Below, one piece after another: positions 18,525 through 27,612 of a DNA stretch of 64,000 nucleotides (positions within the stretch are counted from its first letter, which is position 1; the number at the start of each line of letters is the position of its first letter). The notes beneath the pieces are model-generated. The model searched no databases and was not told where the DNA came from. It was given only the letters and a program-made list of their open reading frames with translations. The stretch is from positions 1,116,001-1,180,000 of the forward strand of contig NZ_JBHUOZ010000001.1 in NCBI RefSeq assembly GCF_042686025.1, given 5' to 3'. The stretch comes from Terrimonas rubra (GTDB lineage Bacteria > Bacteroidota > Bacteroidia > Chitinophagales > Chitinophagaceae). The position numbers and the translations under genes are program-made.

Positions 18525-21500
18525 ATGCAACCGTTGCTTATGCGTTTCAAAATTGGCGTACAATTATTATTTCTATGTTTGGTGCTAGTTTTTTGTCAGC
18601 AAACCTTAATAGGTCAATCGCCCCGTTCTTTACCGGCTAATTATAGTAATACAGCCCCGATCAACTATGTCCGTACCTGGGACGCGGTAAAACCTACGAC
18701 GAATGCGGCGGACCTGACGACAGCTACCCCTGTTACTGCGGCTAAGATGACCACGCAATACCTGGATGGCTTGGGCAGACCTATCCAGACTGTAGTAAAA
18801 CAAGGGTCTTTGATTACCGGCGGCAGCCCTGTGGATATGATCGACATGACGGTATACGATGAGTTTGGCCGCGAGGTGAACAAGTATTTACCTTCACCAG
18901 CTAACAGCGCGGGCGGTAACCTCGATATTAGTAGTGGCTTATTTAAACTAAATCCTTTTCAGCAACAGCAAAACTTTTATACAGCCTATCTGGGAGGCCA
19001 GCCTGGAGAAGTAAGCAGTGGTAAAAACTGGGCTTACAGTAAAACCAACTTCGAAGCTTCACCCTTAAACAGGCCCTTGGAAGGCTATGTCCCTGGTGTA
19101 AGCTGGGTAGGCTCGGAGAGCACGACAAAAAAATCGGTAAAAACCAACTACTGGATCAATACGGCTACAGACGGGGTAAGGATCTGGACGGTAACCGATG
19201 GTAGCACAGGCAGTTTTGGCACTTATGCCACCATCACAACCTACCCAGCCGGGGAACTATACAAAACCGCTACCGAGGACGAACACGGTAAACAGGTGAT
19301 TGAATTTAAGGACAAAAGCGGGCTGGTTATTTTAAAGAAGGTACAACTTACAGCGCTCAAGGACGATGGAACAACCGGTAAAAACCACGATGGTTGGCTA
19401 AGCACCTACTATATCTATGATGACCTGAACCGGTTAAGAGCGGTTATCCAACCGGAGGGTGTAAAAATGCTCAGTGACGCAAGCTGGGCACTGACGACCA
19501 CCTTACTGGATGAACAGGCCTTCCGATATGAATACGACCACCGCAGCAGGCTGATCATGAAGAAGGTACCCGGCGCCGGTGAAGTGTATATGGTGTATGA
19601 TCAAAGAGACCGGCTGATCATGACCCAGGATGCCAATATGCGCACGGGAACGGTAAGATGGCTGGTCACCAAATACGACGCGCTGAACCGTCCGATAGAA
19701 ACGGGCATATTAAACAGCAGCACCGCCTTCACCAGCCATATAACTGCCGCAGCCGCAGCTACCCCCGGCACTTACCCTGCTACCACTAGTGGTTATGAAC
19801 TACTGAGCGAAACGGGTTATGATACTTACACCGGTATTCCATCAGGACTATCCTCCACCTTCCTCACTACCTGGAACAGCCACTTACTGGCTGCCAGTAG
19901 CAGTTATCCTTATACCCAAACACCCCAGCAAAGTAATGCGACCAAGGGCATGGTTACCTGGAGCCGGACCAAGGTACTGGGTACCGCGAGCCAATACCTG
20001 GGCACGGTGATGCTCTATGATGATAAAGGAAGAGTGATTCAGACACAGACCCAGAATATCACAGGTGGCATAGATGTGATCACCACCCAGTACAGCTGGG
20101 CAGGCCTTCCCCTGCTCACGATCCATAAACAGGAAAAGGCGAACAGCCCGGCACAAACAACGGTATCGGTTACCAAAATGAGCTACGATGACCTGGGCAG
20201 ATTAGTAGCAACGGACAAGAAATTACAAAACACCCTGGTGAACAGTAATGCGATGAGCGCTTACAAAACGATCGCCAAGCTGGAATATGATGCTCTAGGA
20301 AAATTAAAGACTAAGATCCTGTCTCCGGACTACGATGGCGGTGACGGTTTAGAGACTTTGGCCTATGACTACAATATCCGTGGCTGGTTACTGGGTGTGA
20401 ACCGTGATTACCTGAAAGCCATACCCACAACAGAGAGGCGTTTTGGTTTTGAACTGGGTTATGACAAACAGGGCAACGAAGCCGGGGAGAACTATGCCAG
20501 GAGCCAGTTCAATGGTAATATTACCGGCATGACCTGGAAAAGCATGGGTGATGGGATAAGAAGGATGTATGACTTTGACTATGATGCAGCGAACCGTTTA
20601 CTGAAAGGAGACTTCAAACAGCAAAACCCCGGCGGTTCTACCTGGGACAATACCCTGGTGAACTACAATATAAAGATGGGCGATGGCAGCCAGGCTAACG
20701 TAAACGATGCCTATGATTACAACGGCAATATCAAAAGAATGCAGCAATGGGGTCTGAAGATTGGCGGCAGTGAACAGATAGACGACCTCGCCTATACCTA
20801 CTCCGCTAATACTAACAAACTCTTAAAAGTAATAGATGGTGTTACCACGGACAACAAGCTGGGCGACTTCAAAGATGGCAGTAATGGCACGGGCGATGAC
20901 TACAGTTATGACCTGAACGGCAACCTGACCACGGACAATAACAAAGCCATCAGCAGCATCGTTTACAACCACTTAAACCTGCCCCAAACGATCACGGTAA
21001 CGGGTAAGGGTACGATCACCTATACTTATGATGCAGCGGGCAACAAACTACAAAAAACCACAACAGAGGCAGGTGCAACTATAGACGGCTTTACAACCAA
21101 TATCACTACGACGACGACCTATATCGGTGGCACAGTATACGAAAGCAAAGCCTATAGCCATGCTTCCTTAAGTGCCAAGAACCAGCCGGACAAGTTGCAG
21201 TTCATTGGTATGGAGGAAGGAAGGATCCGGATAAGGGAAACGGACAACACGTTCCAGTATGACTATATGCTGAAGGATCACTTGGGTAATGTAAGAATGG
21301 TACTGACGGATGAACTGAAAACCTACACTTATATAGCAGCTACTTTAGAACCGGCGACGATCACAGAGGAAGAGAAATACTATAACAACCTGACCAGTAG
21401 CCAATACAATAAACCGGGATGGTTCTCAGACCCCCTGTATAGTACCAATACCAAGGTAGCCCAGGTAAAAAACACGGCAGGCATCCAGAAGATAGGCCCG

Positions 21501-22874
21501 AGTATTCTGCTGAAGGTAATGGCTGGTGACAGTTACAATATAAGAGCCGCCAGTGGCTGGAACAGCGCCTCGGCAGCGACCAACAGTACTCCTAATGTAC
21601 TGACGGACCTGTTTAATGCGTTAACGACAGGACTGGCGGGAGTAAGTGGCGGCAAGGCCACGAGTACCCAACTGGCTAATAGCAGCAGTGGCCTAAACAG
21701 CGGCCTGACCAGTTTTTTAAGTGGTCAGCCAGCAAATGGCACCGACCCCAAGGCTTATTTAAACTGGATAGTGTTTGATGAGCAGTTTAAGATAGTAAGT
21801 GCGGCCAGCGGTTCGGAGCAGGTAGGAGCGAGCGGTACCACCACCATCCACACTAAAACGGGTTTAACAATACCGAAGAACGGATATTTGTATATTTATA
21901 CGAGCAATGAGGCTACGAATATCGATGTGTTCTTTGACAACCTGCAGGTGACGCATACAAGAGGTCCAATCTTGGAGGAAACACATTATTATCCGTTTGG
22001 GTTAGTGCAACAAGGAATTAGTAGCAAGGCTCTAACCGGCAATGCGGAGAATAAATACAAGTTCAATGGTAAGGAATTGCAATCAAAGGAGTTCAGCGAT
22101 GGAAACGGCTTAGACTGGACGGATTTTGGAAATCGTATGTACGACAATCAAATTAGTAGGTGGCACACTGTTGATATTCTTGCTGAAAAGTACGTTTCGT
22201 TTTCTGCCTATCACTTTGCTGCGAATAATCCTATAAGATACAAGGAAGTAGATGGACGCTATTTTGTAGATAGTAAAGGAAATAGAGTAAGTGTATCTCA
22301 AAATAAATCAGGTCAAATTATTTTAGGAAAAAATGCCTCGGCAGATTTGAAGGAATTAGTAAACAGTGTAAACACATCTGGTAGTAAAACTGCTATTACA
22401 CAAATTATGAAGGCAGGTAAGAATAGTACTAAGATTCATGTTAAAATAGAAACTGAAGTTCATGATAAACCTGGACAATTGGGAGATGGTTTACTTGGTC
22501 TACATCAAGCTCATGACGAGAAAGGTAAGGCGTTAAAATGGGATAGTAACAAAGGTGATTTTGACGGCAAACCTGCATATGTCCAAGGCGAAGAAGGGGT
22601 ATATAAGGAAGCTACAATAACTATATTCAAAGGTAATATAGAAGAGTCTGGGGGAAATGGAGCCGTTTACGGATGGGATATCACACTAAGTCAGGAGATG
22701 GCTAATACATTCCAACATGAAGCGAACCACGATACGGATAAAGAGTTTATTAAAGACTTAAAAGATAAAAGAGAAGGTAAGCCGAATAAAGGAATAGACC
22801 CTCATGATAATATACATGAACAAGAACAAAAAGTTTATGAAGAGATGCATAAAAAAAATAAGAAAAAAAACTAA
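18525..22874 (+). CDS. DUF6443-RHS polymorphic toxin with metallopeptidase-like tip
   Basis: 1449 residues. Order: signal peptide (residues about 1-35, ending IGQS), DUF6443 region (about 40-170, with YLDGLGRPIQTV and DEFGREVNKYLP), many YD repeats (about 290-900, such as YIYDDLNRLRAV, YEYDHRSRL and YSYDLNGNLTT), then the RHS-associated core (about 1150-1245: HYYPFGLVQQG, YKFNGKELQ, DFGNRMYDNQISRWHTVD, AANNPIRYKEVDGR). The last 205 residues are variable and carry HEANH at 1398-1402 (bases 22716-22730) and a second HEQEQKVYEE near 1436, as in zinc peptidases. GC falls from about 53% (line 19681) to 35% (line 22321) across the core-to-tip boundary, the usual sign of an exchanged toxin tip. The stop abuts the next ATG. 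Confidence 0.9.
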   Translation: MQPLLMRFKIGVQLLFLCLVLVFCQQTLIGQSPRSLPANYSNTAPINYVRTWDAVKPTTNAADLTTATPVTAAKMTTQYLDGLGRPIQTVVKQGSLITGGSPVDMIDMTVYDEFGREVNKYLPSPANSAGGNLDISSGLFKLNPFQQQQNFYTAYLGGQPGEVSSGKNWAYSKTNFEASPLNRPLEGYVPGVSWVGSESTTKKSVKTNYWINTATDGVRIWTVTDGSTGSFGTYATITTYPAGELYKTATEDEHGKQVIEFKDKSGLVILKKVQLTALKDDGTTGKNHDGWLSTYYIYDDLNRLRAVIQPEGVKMLSDASWALTTTLLDEQAFRYEYDHRSRLIMKKVPGAGEVYMVYDQRDRLIMTQDANMRTGTVRWLVTKYDALNRPIETGILNSSTAFTSHITAAAAATPGTYPATTSGYELLSETGYDTYTGIPSGLSSTFLTTWNSHLLAASSSYPYTQTPQQSNATKGMVTWSRTKVLGTASQYLGTVMLYDDKGRVIQTQTQNITGGIDVITTQYSWAGLPLLTIHKQEKANSPAQTTVSVTKMSYDDLGRLVATDKKLQNTLVNSNAMSAYKTIAKLEYDALGKLKTKILSPDYDGGDGLETLAYDYNIRGWLLGVNRDYLKAIPTTERRFGFELGYDKQGNEAGENYARSQFNGNITGMTWKSMGDGIRRMYDFDYDAANRLLKGDFKQQNPGGSTWDNTLVNYNIKMGDGSQANVNDAYDYNGNIKRMQQWGLKIGGSEQIDDLAYTYSANTNKLLKVIDGVTTDNKLGDFKDGSNGTGDDYSYDLNGNLTTDNNKAISSIVYNHLNLPQTITVTGKGTITYTYDAAGNKLQKTTTEAGATIDGFTTNITTTTTYIGGTVYESKAYSHASLSAKNQPDKLQFIGMEEGRIRIRETDNTFQYDYMLKDHLGNVRMVLTDELKTYTYIAATLEPATITEEEKYYNNLTSSQYNKPGWFSDPLYSTNTKVAQVKNTAGIQKIGPSILLKVMAGDSYNIRAASGWNSASAATNSTPNVLTDLFNALTTGLAGVSGGKATSTQLANSSSGLNSGLTSFLSGQPANGTDPKAYLNWIVFDEQFKIVSAASGSEQVGASGTTTIHTKTGLTIPKNGYLYIYTSNEATNIDVFFDNLQVTHTRGPILEETHYYPFGLVQQGISSKALTGNAENKYKFNGKELQSKEFSDGNGLDWTDFGNRMYDNQISRWHTVDILAEKYVSFSAYHFAANNPIRYKEVDGRYFVDSKGNRVSVSQNKSGQIILGKNASADLKELVNSVNTSGSKTAITQIMKAGKNSTKIHVKIETEVHDKPGQLGDGLLGLHQAHDEKGKALKWDSNKGDFDGKPAYVQGEEGVYKEATITIFKGNIEESGGNGAVYGWDITLSQEMANTFQHEANHDTDKEFIKDLKDKREGKPNKGIDPHDNIHEQEQKVYEEMHKKNKKKN

Positions 22875-23399
22875 ATGAGAAAATTAATTTATATAATAAA
22901 CCTTGATATAAAAAAAACTGTTTTTAGCATAGTATTTTTAATATATAGTATTAGTGCGTATTCTCAAGGTACTTGGGATATTAATTATATATCTATAAAG
23001 GCATTAAATGCTTCATTTATTGGCAAAGAAATCAGAATAGACTTCAAAGCATCTAATAATGATACTTTGAGTGGGGAAATAAAAACATTAGGTATAAGAA
23101 GATTGCTTTCTAAAAAAGACAGTGTTAGTTTAAATGTTAATAATAAATCCGTAGAGTTTATCGAACATTGGAAACTTCATGTTGATCACGGTGTTTTAGC
23201 AGACCAATACTTGGAAAGTGTAACCAATGAAGTAAAGGAAAAAATATTCATAAAAGAAATGTTCTTAGAGTCAATCAATGACGATTCTCTGATTGTGCAA
23301 GCAATGGTCTGTATGTCCAATAGTAAAAGTGAAGTTAAGGAGAGAATAGTGATTAGTAAATCTGTTATAAAGGGGTTGTTAGTAAGTAAAGCTAATTAA
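22875..23399 (+). CDS. Small exported protein, putative immunity partner of the RHS tip
   Basis: 174 residues, no recognised family. It begins directly after the toxin stop codon (TAA then ATG, no gap), so the two are co-translated. A hydrophobic signal segment (about residues 14-31, ending AYSQG) suggests export. The remainder is a beta-rich, charged domain. It shares the low GC of the toxin tip. Immunity proteins typically sit immediately 3' of polymorphic toxins, and an exported one would suit a toxin acting in the periplasm. An alternative is an unrelated accessory factor. Confidence 0.65.
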   Translation: MRKLIYIINLDIKKTVFSIVFLIYSISAYSQGTWDINYISIKALNASFIGKEIRIDFKASNNDTLSGEIKTLGIRRLLSKKDSVSLNVNNKSVEFIEHWKLHVDHGVLADQYLESVTNEVKEKIFIKEMFLESINDDSLIVQAMVCMSNSKSEVKERIVISKSVIKGLLVSKAN

Positions 23400-23667
23400 A
23401 TGGAAAGATTAGATAGGTAAGATAAAGTACCTGTTAATTCCGGCTATCTCTGGTATTAAAAGCTTAAAGCTTCGTAATATTATTCCATCGCCTTTGGCGA
23501 TAAACGATTCTCTGTCTCTGGCCTTTCTTTCAACGATTAACCAGGTTAATACAGCCTGCTTTACCGACCAAATTACCCCCTTAACGTCCAAATATTCCTC
23601 ATCCGGCGAATAGCTACACACCACATAAAACCTTGTTTTACTTTTAATACCACCAAAAACAAGTCTT

Positions 23668-24504
23668 ATGTTCTTTCTGCAGATTGATACGGTAACTAAC
23701 CAGGCATCCTACTTTGCTACACAGGTAAAGGAAATGGCCATACAATATGCGCCTAAGGTAGTGGGTGCTATATTAGTTTACCTGATAGGCTCCTGGGCCA
23801 TTAAAAAGCTGACGCAGCTTTTGAACAAGATGTTCATTAAAAAGAATTATGATCCTTCCCTACGCAGTTTCCTGGCTTCGCTGGTGAGCATTGCTTTGAA
23901 TATCATGCTCCTGCTTTCTGTGTTTGAAATGATCGGCGTAAAAATCACCGCTTTTGCGGCTTTATTAGCGGGTGCAGGTTTAGCTATAGGAGCAGCCTTA
24001 AATGGTTCCCTGGGCAATTTTGCTGGAGGGGTAATGATGCTGATCTTCAAGCCCTTTAAAGTGGGCGATATGATTGAAGCACAGGGACAAATAGGAGTAG
24101 TTACCCAGCAGGGTATTTTTAATACCACGGTTTTAACGGCCGATAATAAAACGGTGATATTACCGAATGGACCTTTGTCAACCGGTACTATTGTAAACTA
24201 CACTACCCATGGCAGCCTGCGGGTTGATCTTACCATGGCCATTGCCCCCAATATGGAAATTGAAAAAGCCAGGCAGGTAGCCATTGAAGCCATGAAACAA
24301 CACCCCAAAGTTTTAAATGCGCCTACACCCGAAGTAAGTGTACTGAAAGTAGCCGATGGTATGGTAACCCTGGCTGTTCGCCCCTTTACTACACAACCTG
24401 ATTACTGGGATGTATACTTTGGTGTACAGGAGCTGGTTAAAAATGCCTGGGATGCCAATGGTATTGAAGGGCCTACACCACATAGGGTAATTATTCAGAA
24501 ATAA
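23668..24504 (+). CDS. mscS: MscS-family mechanosensitive ion channel
   Basis: 278 residues, close to the length of E. coli MscS. Three N-terminal helices (about 26-48, 66-88, 94-130), the third being the Gly/Ala-rich pore helix with GAGLAIGAALNGSLGNFAGG. The soluble beta domain follows with FKVGDMIEAQGQIGVV and the conserved TVILPNGPLSTGTIVNYT region. It opens on membrane tension to release osmolytes. It is 268 bp after the immunity-like gene and is not part of the RHS locus. The gap 23400-23667 shows no gene. Confidence 0.94.
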   Translation: MFFLQIDTVTNQASYFATQVKEMAIQYAPKVVGAILVYLIGSWAIKKLTQLLNKMFIKKNYDPSLRSFLASLVSIALNIMLLLSVFEMIGVKITAFAALLAGAGLAIGAALNGSLGNFAGGVMMLIFKPFKVGDMIEAQGQIGVVTQQGIFNTTVLTADNKTVILPNGPLSTGTIVNYTTHGSLRVDLTMAIAPNMEIEKARQVAIEAMKQHPKVLNAPTPEVSVLKVADGMVTLAVRPFTTQPDYWDVYFGVQELVKNAWDANGIEGPTPHRVIIQK

Positions 24505-24526
24505 TAAGTTCTTCGGATCAGAAAGT

Positions 24527-24558
24527 AAAAAAGCAGTACGGATAGTACTGCTTTTTTT
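24527..24558. terminator. Bidirectional terminator between mscS and histidine kinase
   Basis: AAAAAAGCAGTAC (24527-24539) pairs with GTACTGCTTTTTT (24545-24557) around a 5-base loop. Both strands have a U tract, so it can serve both convergent genes. Confidence 0.85.
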
Positions 24559-24564
24559 ATAAAA

Positions 24565-26526
24565 CTATACCGGCACTTCAATAAACACCGAAGTCCCTTT
24601 ACCAGGCTCAGACTGTATATCCAGCTTACCATTTAAAAAAGTGACCCGGTTTTGTATATTGCTCCAGCCAATACCGGGAGATTGCTGTAAGCTTACGGCA
24701 TTAAAACCTTTGCCATCATCTTCTACAGTAATGTTTAATACATTTTCCACCTTACTTAATTGCACAATAGCCGTTTGAGCCGTGGCGTGTTTAATGGTAT
24801 TGTTCAGCAGTTCCTGTACAATACGGTAAACGGTAATAGCCGTTGTTTGGTTAATATGCAGGGACTCAACATCAATAGATTGATAGTTGACCTTTAACAC
24901 ACCGGTTTGGGTAATATGCAGACAAAAATCTTTCAGGGCCGTATCCAGTCCAAACTTCACCAGGGCCTCCGGCATCATATTATGCGCCACACGCCGCATC
25001 TCTTTAATAGAGCTGTCCAGCATATCAATACTACGCTCAAAAGCCTGGGCATTATCGGGTGTCATTACCAGGTTACCCTTTACCGTGCTTAAGGAAAACT
25101 TAATGCCGCTAAGCATGCCGCCCAGCCCATCATGCAGATCTTTTGCCAAACGGGTGCGTTCCTGCTCTTCGCCTTTTAACACGGCTTCCGTGGCCATTAA
25201 TTGTTGCTGGGTTTCCAATTCGGCTATACGCTGCTGCTGCAGTTTTTGCCGGTTGGTATAGTTTAAATAACCTAACAGGCCTATGATCAGTACAGCAACG
25301 GCAGCACCACCAAATAAATAATTCAGTATGTTTTTTTGTTTAATATCAGCTTGTTGTGCCTTGATCTGGCTATCCTTTTTTTCCGCTTCATATTTTTGTT
25401 CCAGCTCCAGGCCGTTTTTAGCTATCTCTTCATTTAAGGCCGCTGTGCGGATAGAGTCAGATTTGTTTTTAGCATTTATCGCGGCCAGAAAGTTACCATC
25501 ACGGGCTTCTATAAAGGACAACAATTGATAACCATCCTGTAAGAGGGCACGCAGGCTATCCTTTTTGCCAAGGGCCAAACTGCTGTCAATATACAGCCTG
25601 GCCTGCCGGTTATTACCGTTGTAAAAATTGGCTTCGCTTACATTGTACAAAGCCGTGGCGGTTGACTGGCTGCTTTGCAGGGTAGGTACCAGTTGCAGCG
25701 ATTTTTCGGCAATAGGCAGCATTTCTTTAAACCGTCCCAGTTGGGCATAGAGGTTGGCCAGATAGGAATAAATAGCCGCTTCAGCATATTTATCGTTAAT
25801 ACGGGCCGATGTTTCAATAGCTCTTTTATAAAAGAAGATAGCGCTGTCGCCATTCCCTTCATTCTGGTAATTCTGGGCAAGCGATGCATATGCCCGGTTG
25901 ATATAATCGTTACGAAGCTTTAATTTCTCATACAAATAAATGGAGTAGAGTATTGCTTCTTTCGATTTCTGCTCCTGACCTAGGTAGGAATATACATTGG
26001 ACAGGTTATGATATAAACCCGAAAGCTTGGCCGAGTCTTTAGCGGCTATTATCCTGTCTCTTACCATCAGGGCATAATGGAGCTGGGCATTAAAATCCCG
26101 CTCAAAACCTTTAATGATGCTCATGTTATTCAACATGGCAATAACATAACTGCTGTCGCCTAATTGCCTGGCCAATGACAGGCCTTTTAAACACTCCTCC
26201 GTTGCTTTGGCATAATCGCTCATGGTATAGGAAACAACGGTTTTTCTTTCGTAATACAGGTACTCACCACGCAGGTAGTGCAGCCTCTCCGAAATTTTTT
26301 TTAAAGTGTTTAAATGATAGAGTGCCGAATCCTGGTTACCCATCTCATAAAACATGGCCAGGAAATAATGGGCTTTGGCTGTTGCCGTATCGTCTTTACC
26401 GTTGGCAATAGCGAGCCGGAGGCTGTCAATATTCTTACCTGCCTGGGCATAAGCCATAAAAGAGATGCAGCTGGCTATTATCAATAGTAGCAGGAATTTG
26501 CCGTACCGGGAAGATAAAGGAGTCAT
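24565..26526 (-). CDS. TPR-sensor histidine kinase (HisKA_3 type)
   Basis: 653 residues. Signal peptide (ending AYAQ), then TPR-like helical repeats over about residues 35-370, a coiled segment, one membrane helix (about 401-421), a HisKA_3 dimerisation domain with phosphoacceptor His465 in LAKDLHDGLGG, and a HATPase_c domain with the N box (IVQELLNNTIKHA), the G1 box (EDDGKGF) and PGIGWSNIQNRV. It is a NarX/LiaS-type periplasmic sensor kinase. Its partner would be a LuxR-type response regulator, but none is adjacent, so it is orphan here. Convergent to mscS. Confidence 0.9.
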   Translation of the reverse strand: MTPLSSRYGKFLLLLIIASCISFMAYAQAGKNIDSLRLAIANGKDDTATAKAHYFLAMFYEMGNQDSALYHLNTLKKISERLHYLRGEYLYYERKTVVSYTMSDYAKATEECLKGLSLARQLGDSSYVIAMLNNMSIIKGFERDFNAQLHYALMVRDRIIAAKDSAKLSGLYHNLSNVYSYLGQEQKSKEAILYSIYLYEKLKLRNDYINRAYASLAQNYQNEGNGDSAIFFYKRAIETSARINDKYAEAAIYSYLANLYAQLGRFKEMLPIAEKSLQLVPTLQSSQSTATALYNVSEANFYNGNNRQARLYIDSSLALGKKDSLRALLQDGYQLLSFIEARDGNFLAAINAKNKSDSIRTAALNEEIAKNGLELEQKYEAEKKDSQIKAQQADIKQKNILNYLFGGAAVAVLIIGLLGYLNYTNRQKLQQQRIAELETQQQLMATEAVLKGEEQERTRLAKDLHDGLGGMLSGIKFSLSTVKGNLVMTPDNAQAFERSIDMLDSSIKEMRRVAHNMMPEALVKFGLDTALKDFCLHITQTGVLKVNYQSIDVESLHINQTTAITVYRIVQELLNNTIKHATAQTAIVQLSKVENVLNITVEDDGKGFNAVSLQQSPGIGWSNIQNRVTFLNGKLDIQSEPGKGTSVFIEVPV

Positions 26527-26551
26527 AAAACAAATATGTAAGGTTTAATGT

Positions 26552-26610
26552 ACAAACAAAATCCCCTTTTTGCGGGATTTTTCTAAAGCTACAAACAAAA
26601 TCCCCTTTTT
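26552..26610 (+). repeat. Two 20-bp direct repeats, 39-bp spacing
   Basis: ACAAACAAAATCCCCTTTTT occurs at 26552-26571 and 26591-26610. The identity includes the preceding T and continues imperfectly through GGATT. The first copy folds as AAATCCC/GGGATTT and is followed by TT. It lies between divergent genes. Confidence 0.7.
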
Positions 26611-26698
26611 ACAGGATTGGCCGGCGCCTGTTTTACCGGCAATTTTATATCAGCACCTTTTACGGGAAGTAATGGTACTTTATTATAAACGATACAAT

Positions 26699-27550
26699 AT
26701 GAAAAAGAAAACAGGAATGCTGTTCAGCATCATCATGGTTTTAGTTATCAGTGCTTTTACACTGACCGATAGTATCATCAAACAACTGGGTATCTCGCAC
26801 CAGTCCGCTCAGCAACATATACTCAATAATATTATCGGCGATTTCCGGCACGAACCGGTAGATATAAGCATTGCAGAAGATGGCAGCGGCCCGGCTTCAT
26901 TGGGTGAACAGTTAAAGGCCTTCCGGGTGCCCAGGATAAACCAGCTGGCAGCAATTATACAAAACGATAAAGCAGGGGCAGCAAAAGAGTTGTGCAACTA
27001 TGTAAAACAATATGTGAACAGCGAAGAGTTCATCTCGGCTTATACCAAAGCCAGGGAGTCGGCTAAACCAACCAATGAACCCTACCGCATGGATGCCGCA
27101 GGCATAGCAGGGCTTAAAAAAAGCCTGAAAGAGATGGAAGACGGGCTTGCAAAAATGAAAGCGGCAAAAATGCCAGCCGGCGCTGTACAGCAAATGGAAG
27201 ATGGTATTGCTGCACAAAAGAAGATGATCGCCGCTCAGAATGACCCTACACCCAATAAAACCAAATGGAATAAAATGTACCCCCAAAACCCGGCCGATGC
27301 TGTAAAAGCCAGGTTACAGGAATACCTTGCCATAGCCGCCACGGTTGATTTTACTGCCGTTACCACCGGCTCCGGAAAAAACAAAGTATTTGTGAACCCC
27401 GCGTATGAAAAAAAGAGCCTGCAATGGAAAGCTGTTTACCGTGCCGGCAAAGAGGTGAATACAGTGGTAACCGCTTTTATTAACCAATGGCTGAAAGAAG
27501 GTATAATGAAGGGTGATAAACAAAAAATGGCCGATCTGTATAAAGAGTAA
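26699..27550 (+). CDS. Exported protein of unknown function
   Basis: 283 residues with an N-terminal signal or anchor (MKKKTGMLFSIIMVLVISAF). No family recognised. The mature part is mostly helical: a charged region (about residues 140-195, with LKKSLKEMEDGLAKMKAAK) that looks coiled-coil, and a Pro/Asn-rich linker (TPNKTKWNKMYPQNPADAVK). The frame is open 129 bp further upstream but that part has non-coding character and covers the direct repeats, so the ATG at 26699 is chosen. Stands alone between divergent kinase and convergent galE. Confidence 0.75.
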   Translation: MKKKTGMLFSIIMVLVISAFTLTDSIIKQLGISHQSAQQHILNNIIGDFRHEPVDISIAEDGSGPASLGEQLKAFRVPRINQLAAIIQNDKAGAAKELCNYVKQYVNSEEFISAYTKARESAKPTNEPYRMDAAGIAGLKKSLKEMEDGLAKMKAAKMPAGAVQQMEDGIAAQKKMIAAQNDPTPNKTKWNKMYPQNPADAVKARLQEYLAIAATVDFTAVTTGSGKNKVFVNPAYEKKSLQWKAVYRAGKEVNTVVTAFINQWLKEGIMKGDKQKMADLYKE

Positions 27551-27567
27551 TGAATAAGCTACATAAT

Positions 27568-27591
27568 AAAGCAGGCCATAGAGCCTGCTTT
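27568..27591. terminator. Bidirectional terminator between the unknown gene and galE
   Basis: AAAGCAGGC (27568-27576) pairs with GCCTGCTTT (27583-27591) around a 6-base loop. The U tract is short. Confidence 0.6.
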
Positions 27592-27612
27592 ACAAAAGGG
27601 TATAGTGTATTT

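Noticed and set aside
14875..22874. The two large RHS-like genes being one gene split by a frameshift
   Set aside because: The first ends in a complete DUF5977-like domain and the second begins with its own signal peptide and DUF6443, so they are separate genes.
18525..22874. RHS protein as a type IX secretion substrate
   Set aside because: The C-terminus is Lys/Glu-rich and ends in the toxin tip; no Por-type or gliding-type C-terminal sorting domain is seen.
26570..26698. N-terminal extension of the unknown exported protein
   Set aside because: It would bury the signal peptide and cover the direct repeats; the ATG at 26699 gives a proper signal.
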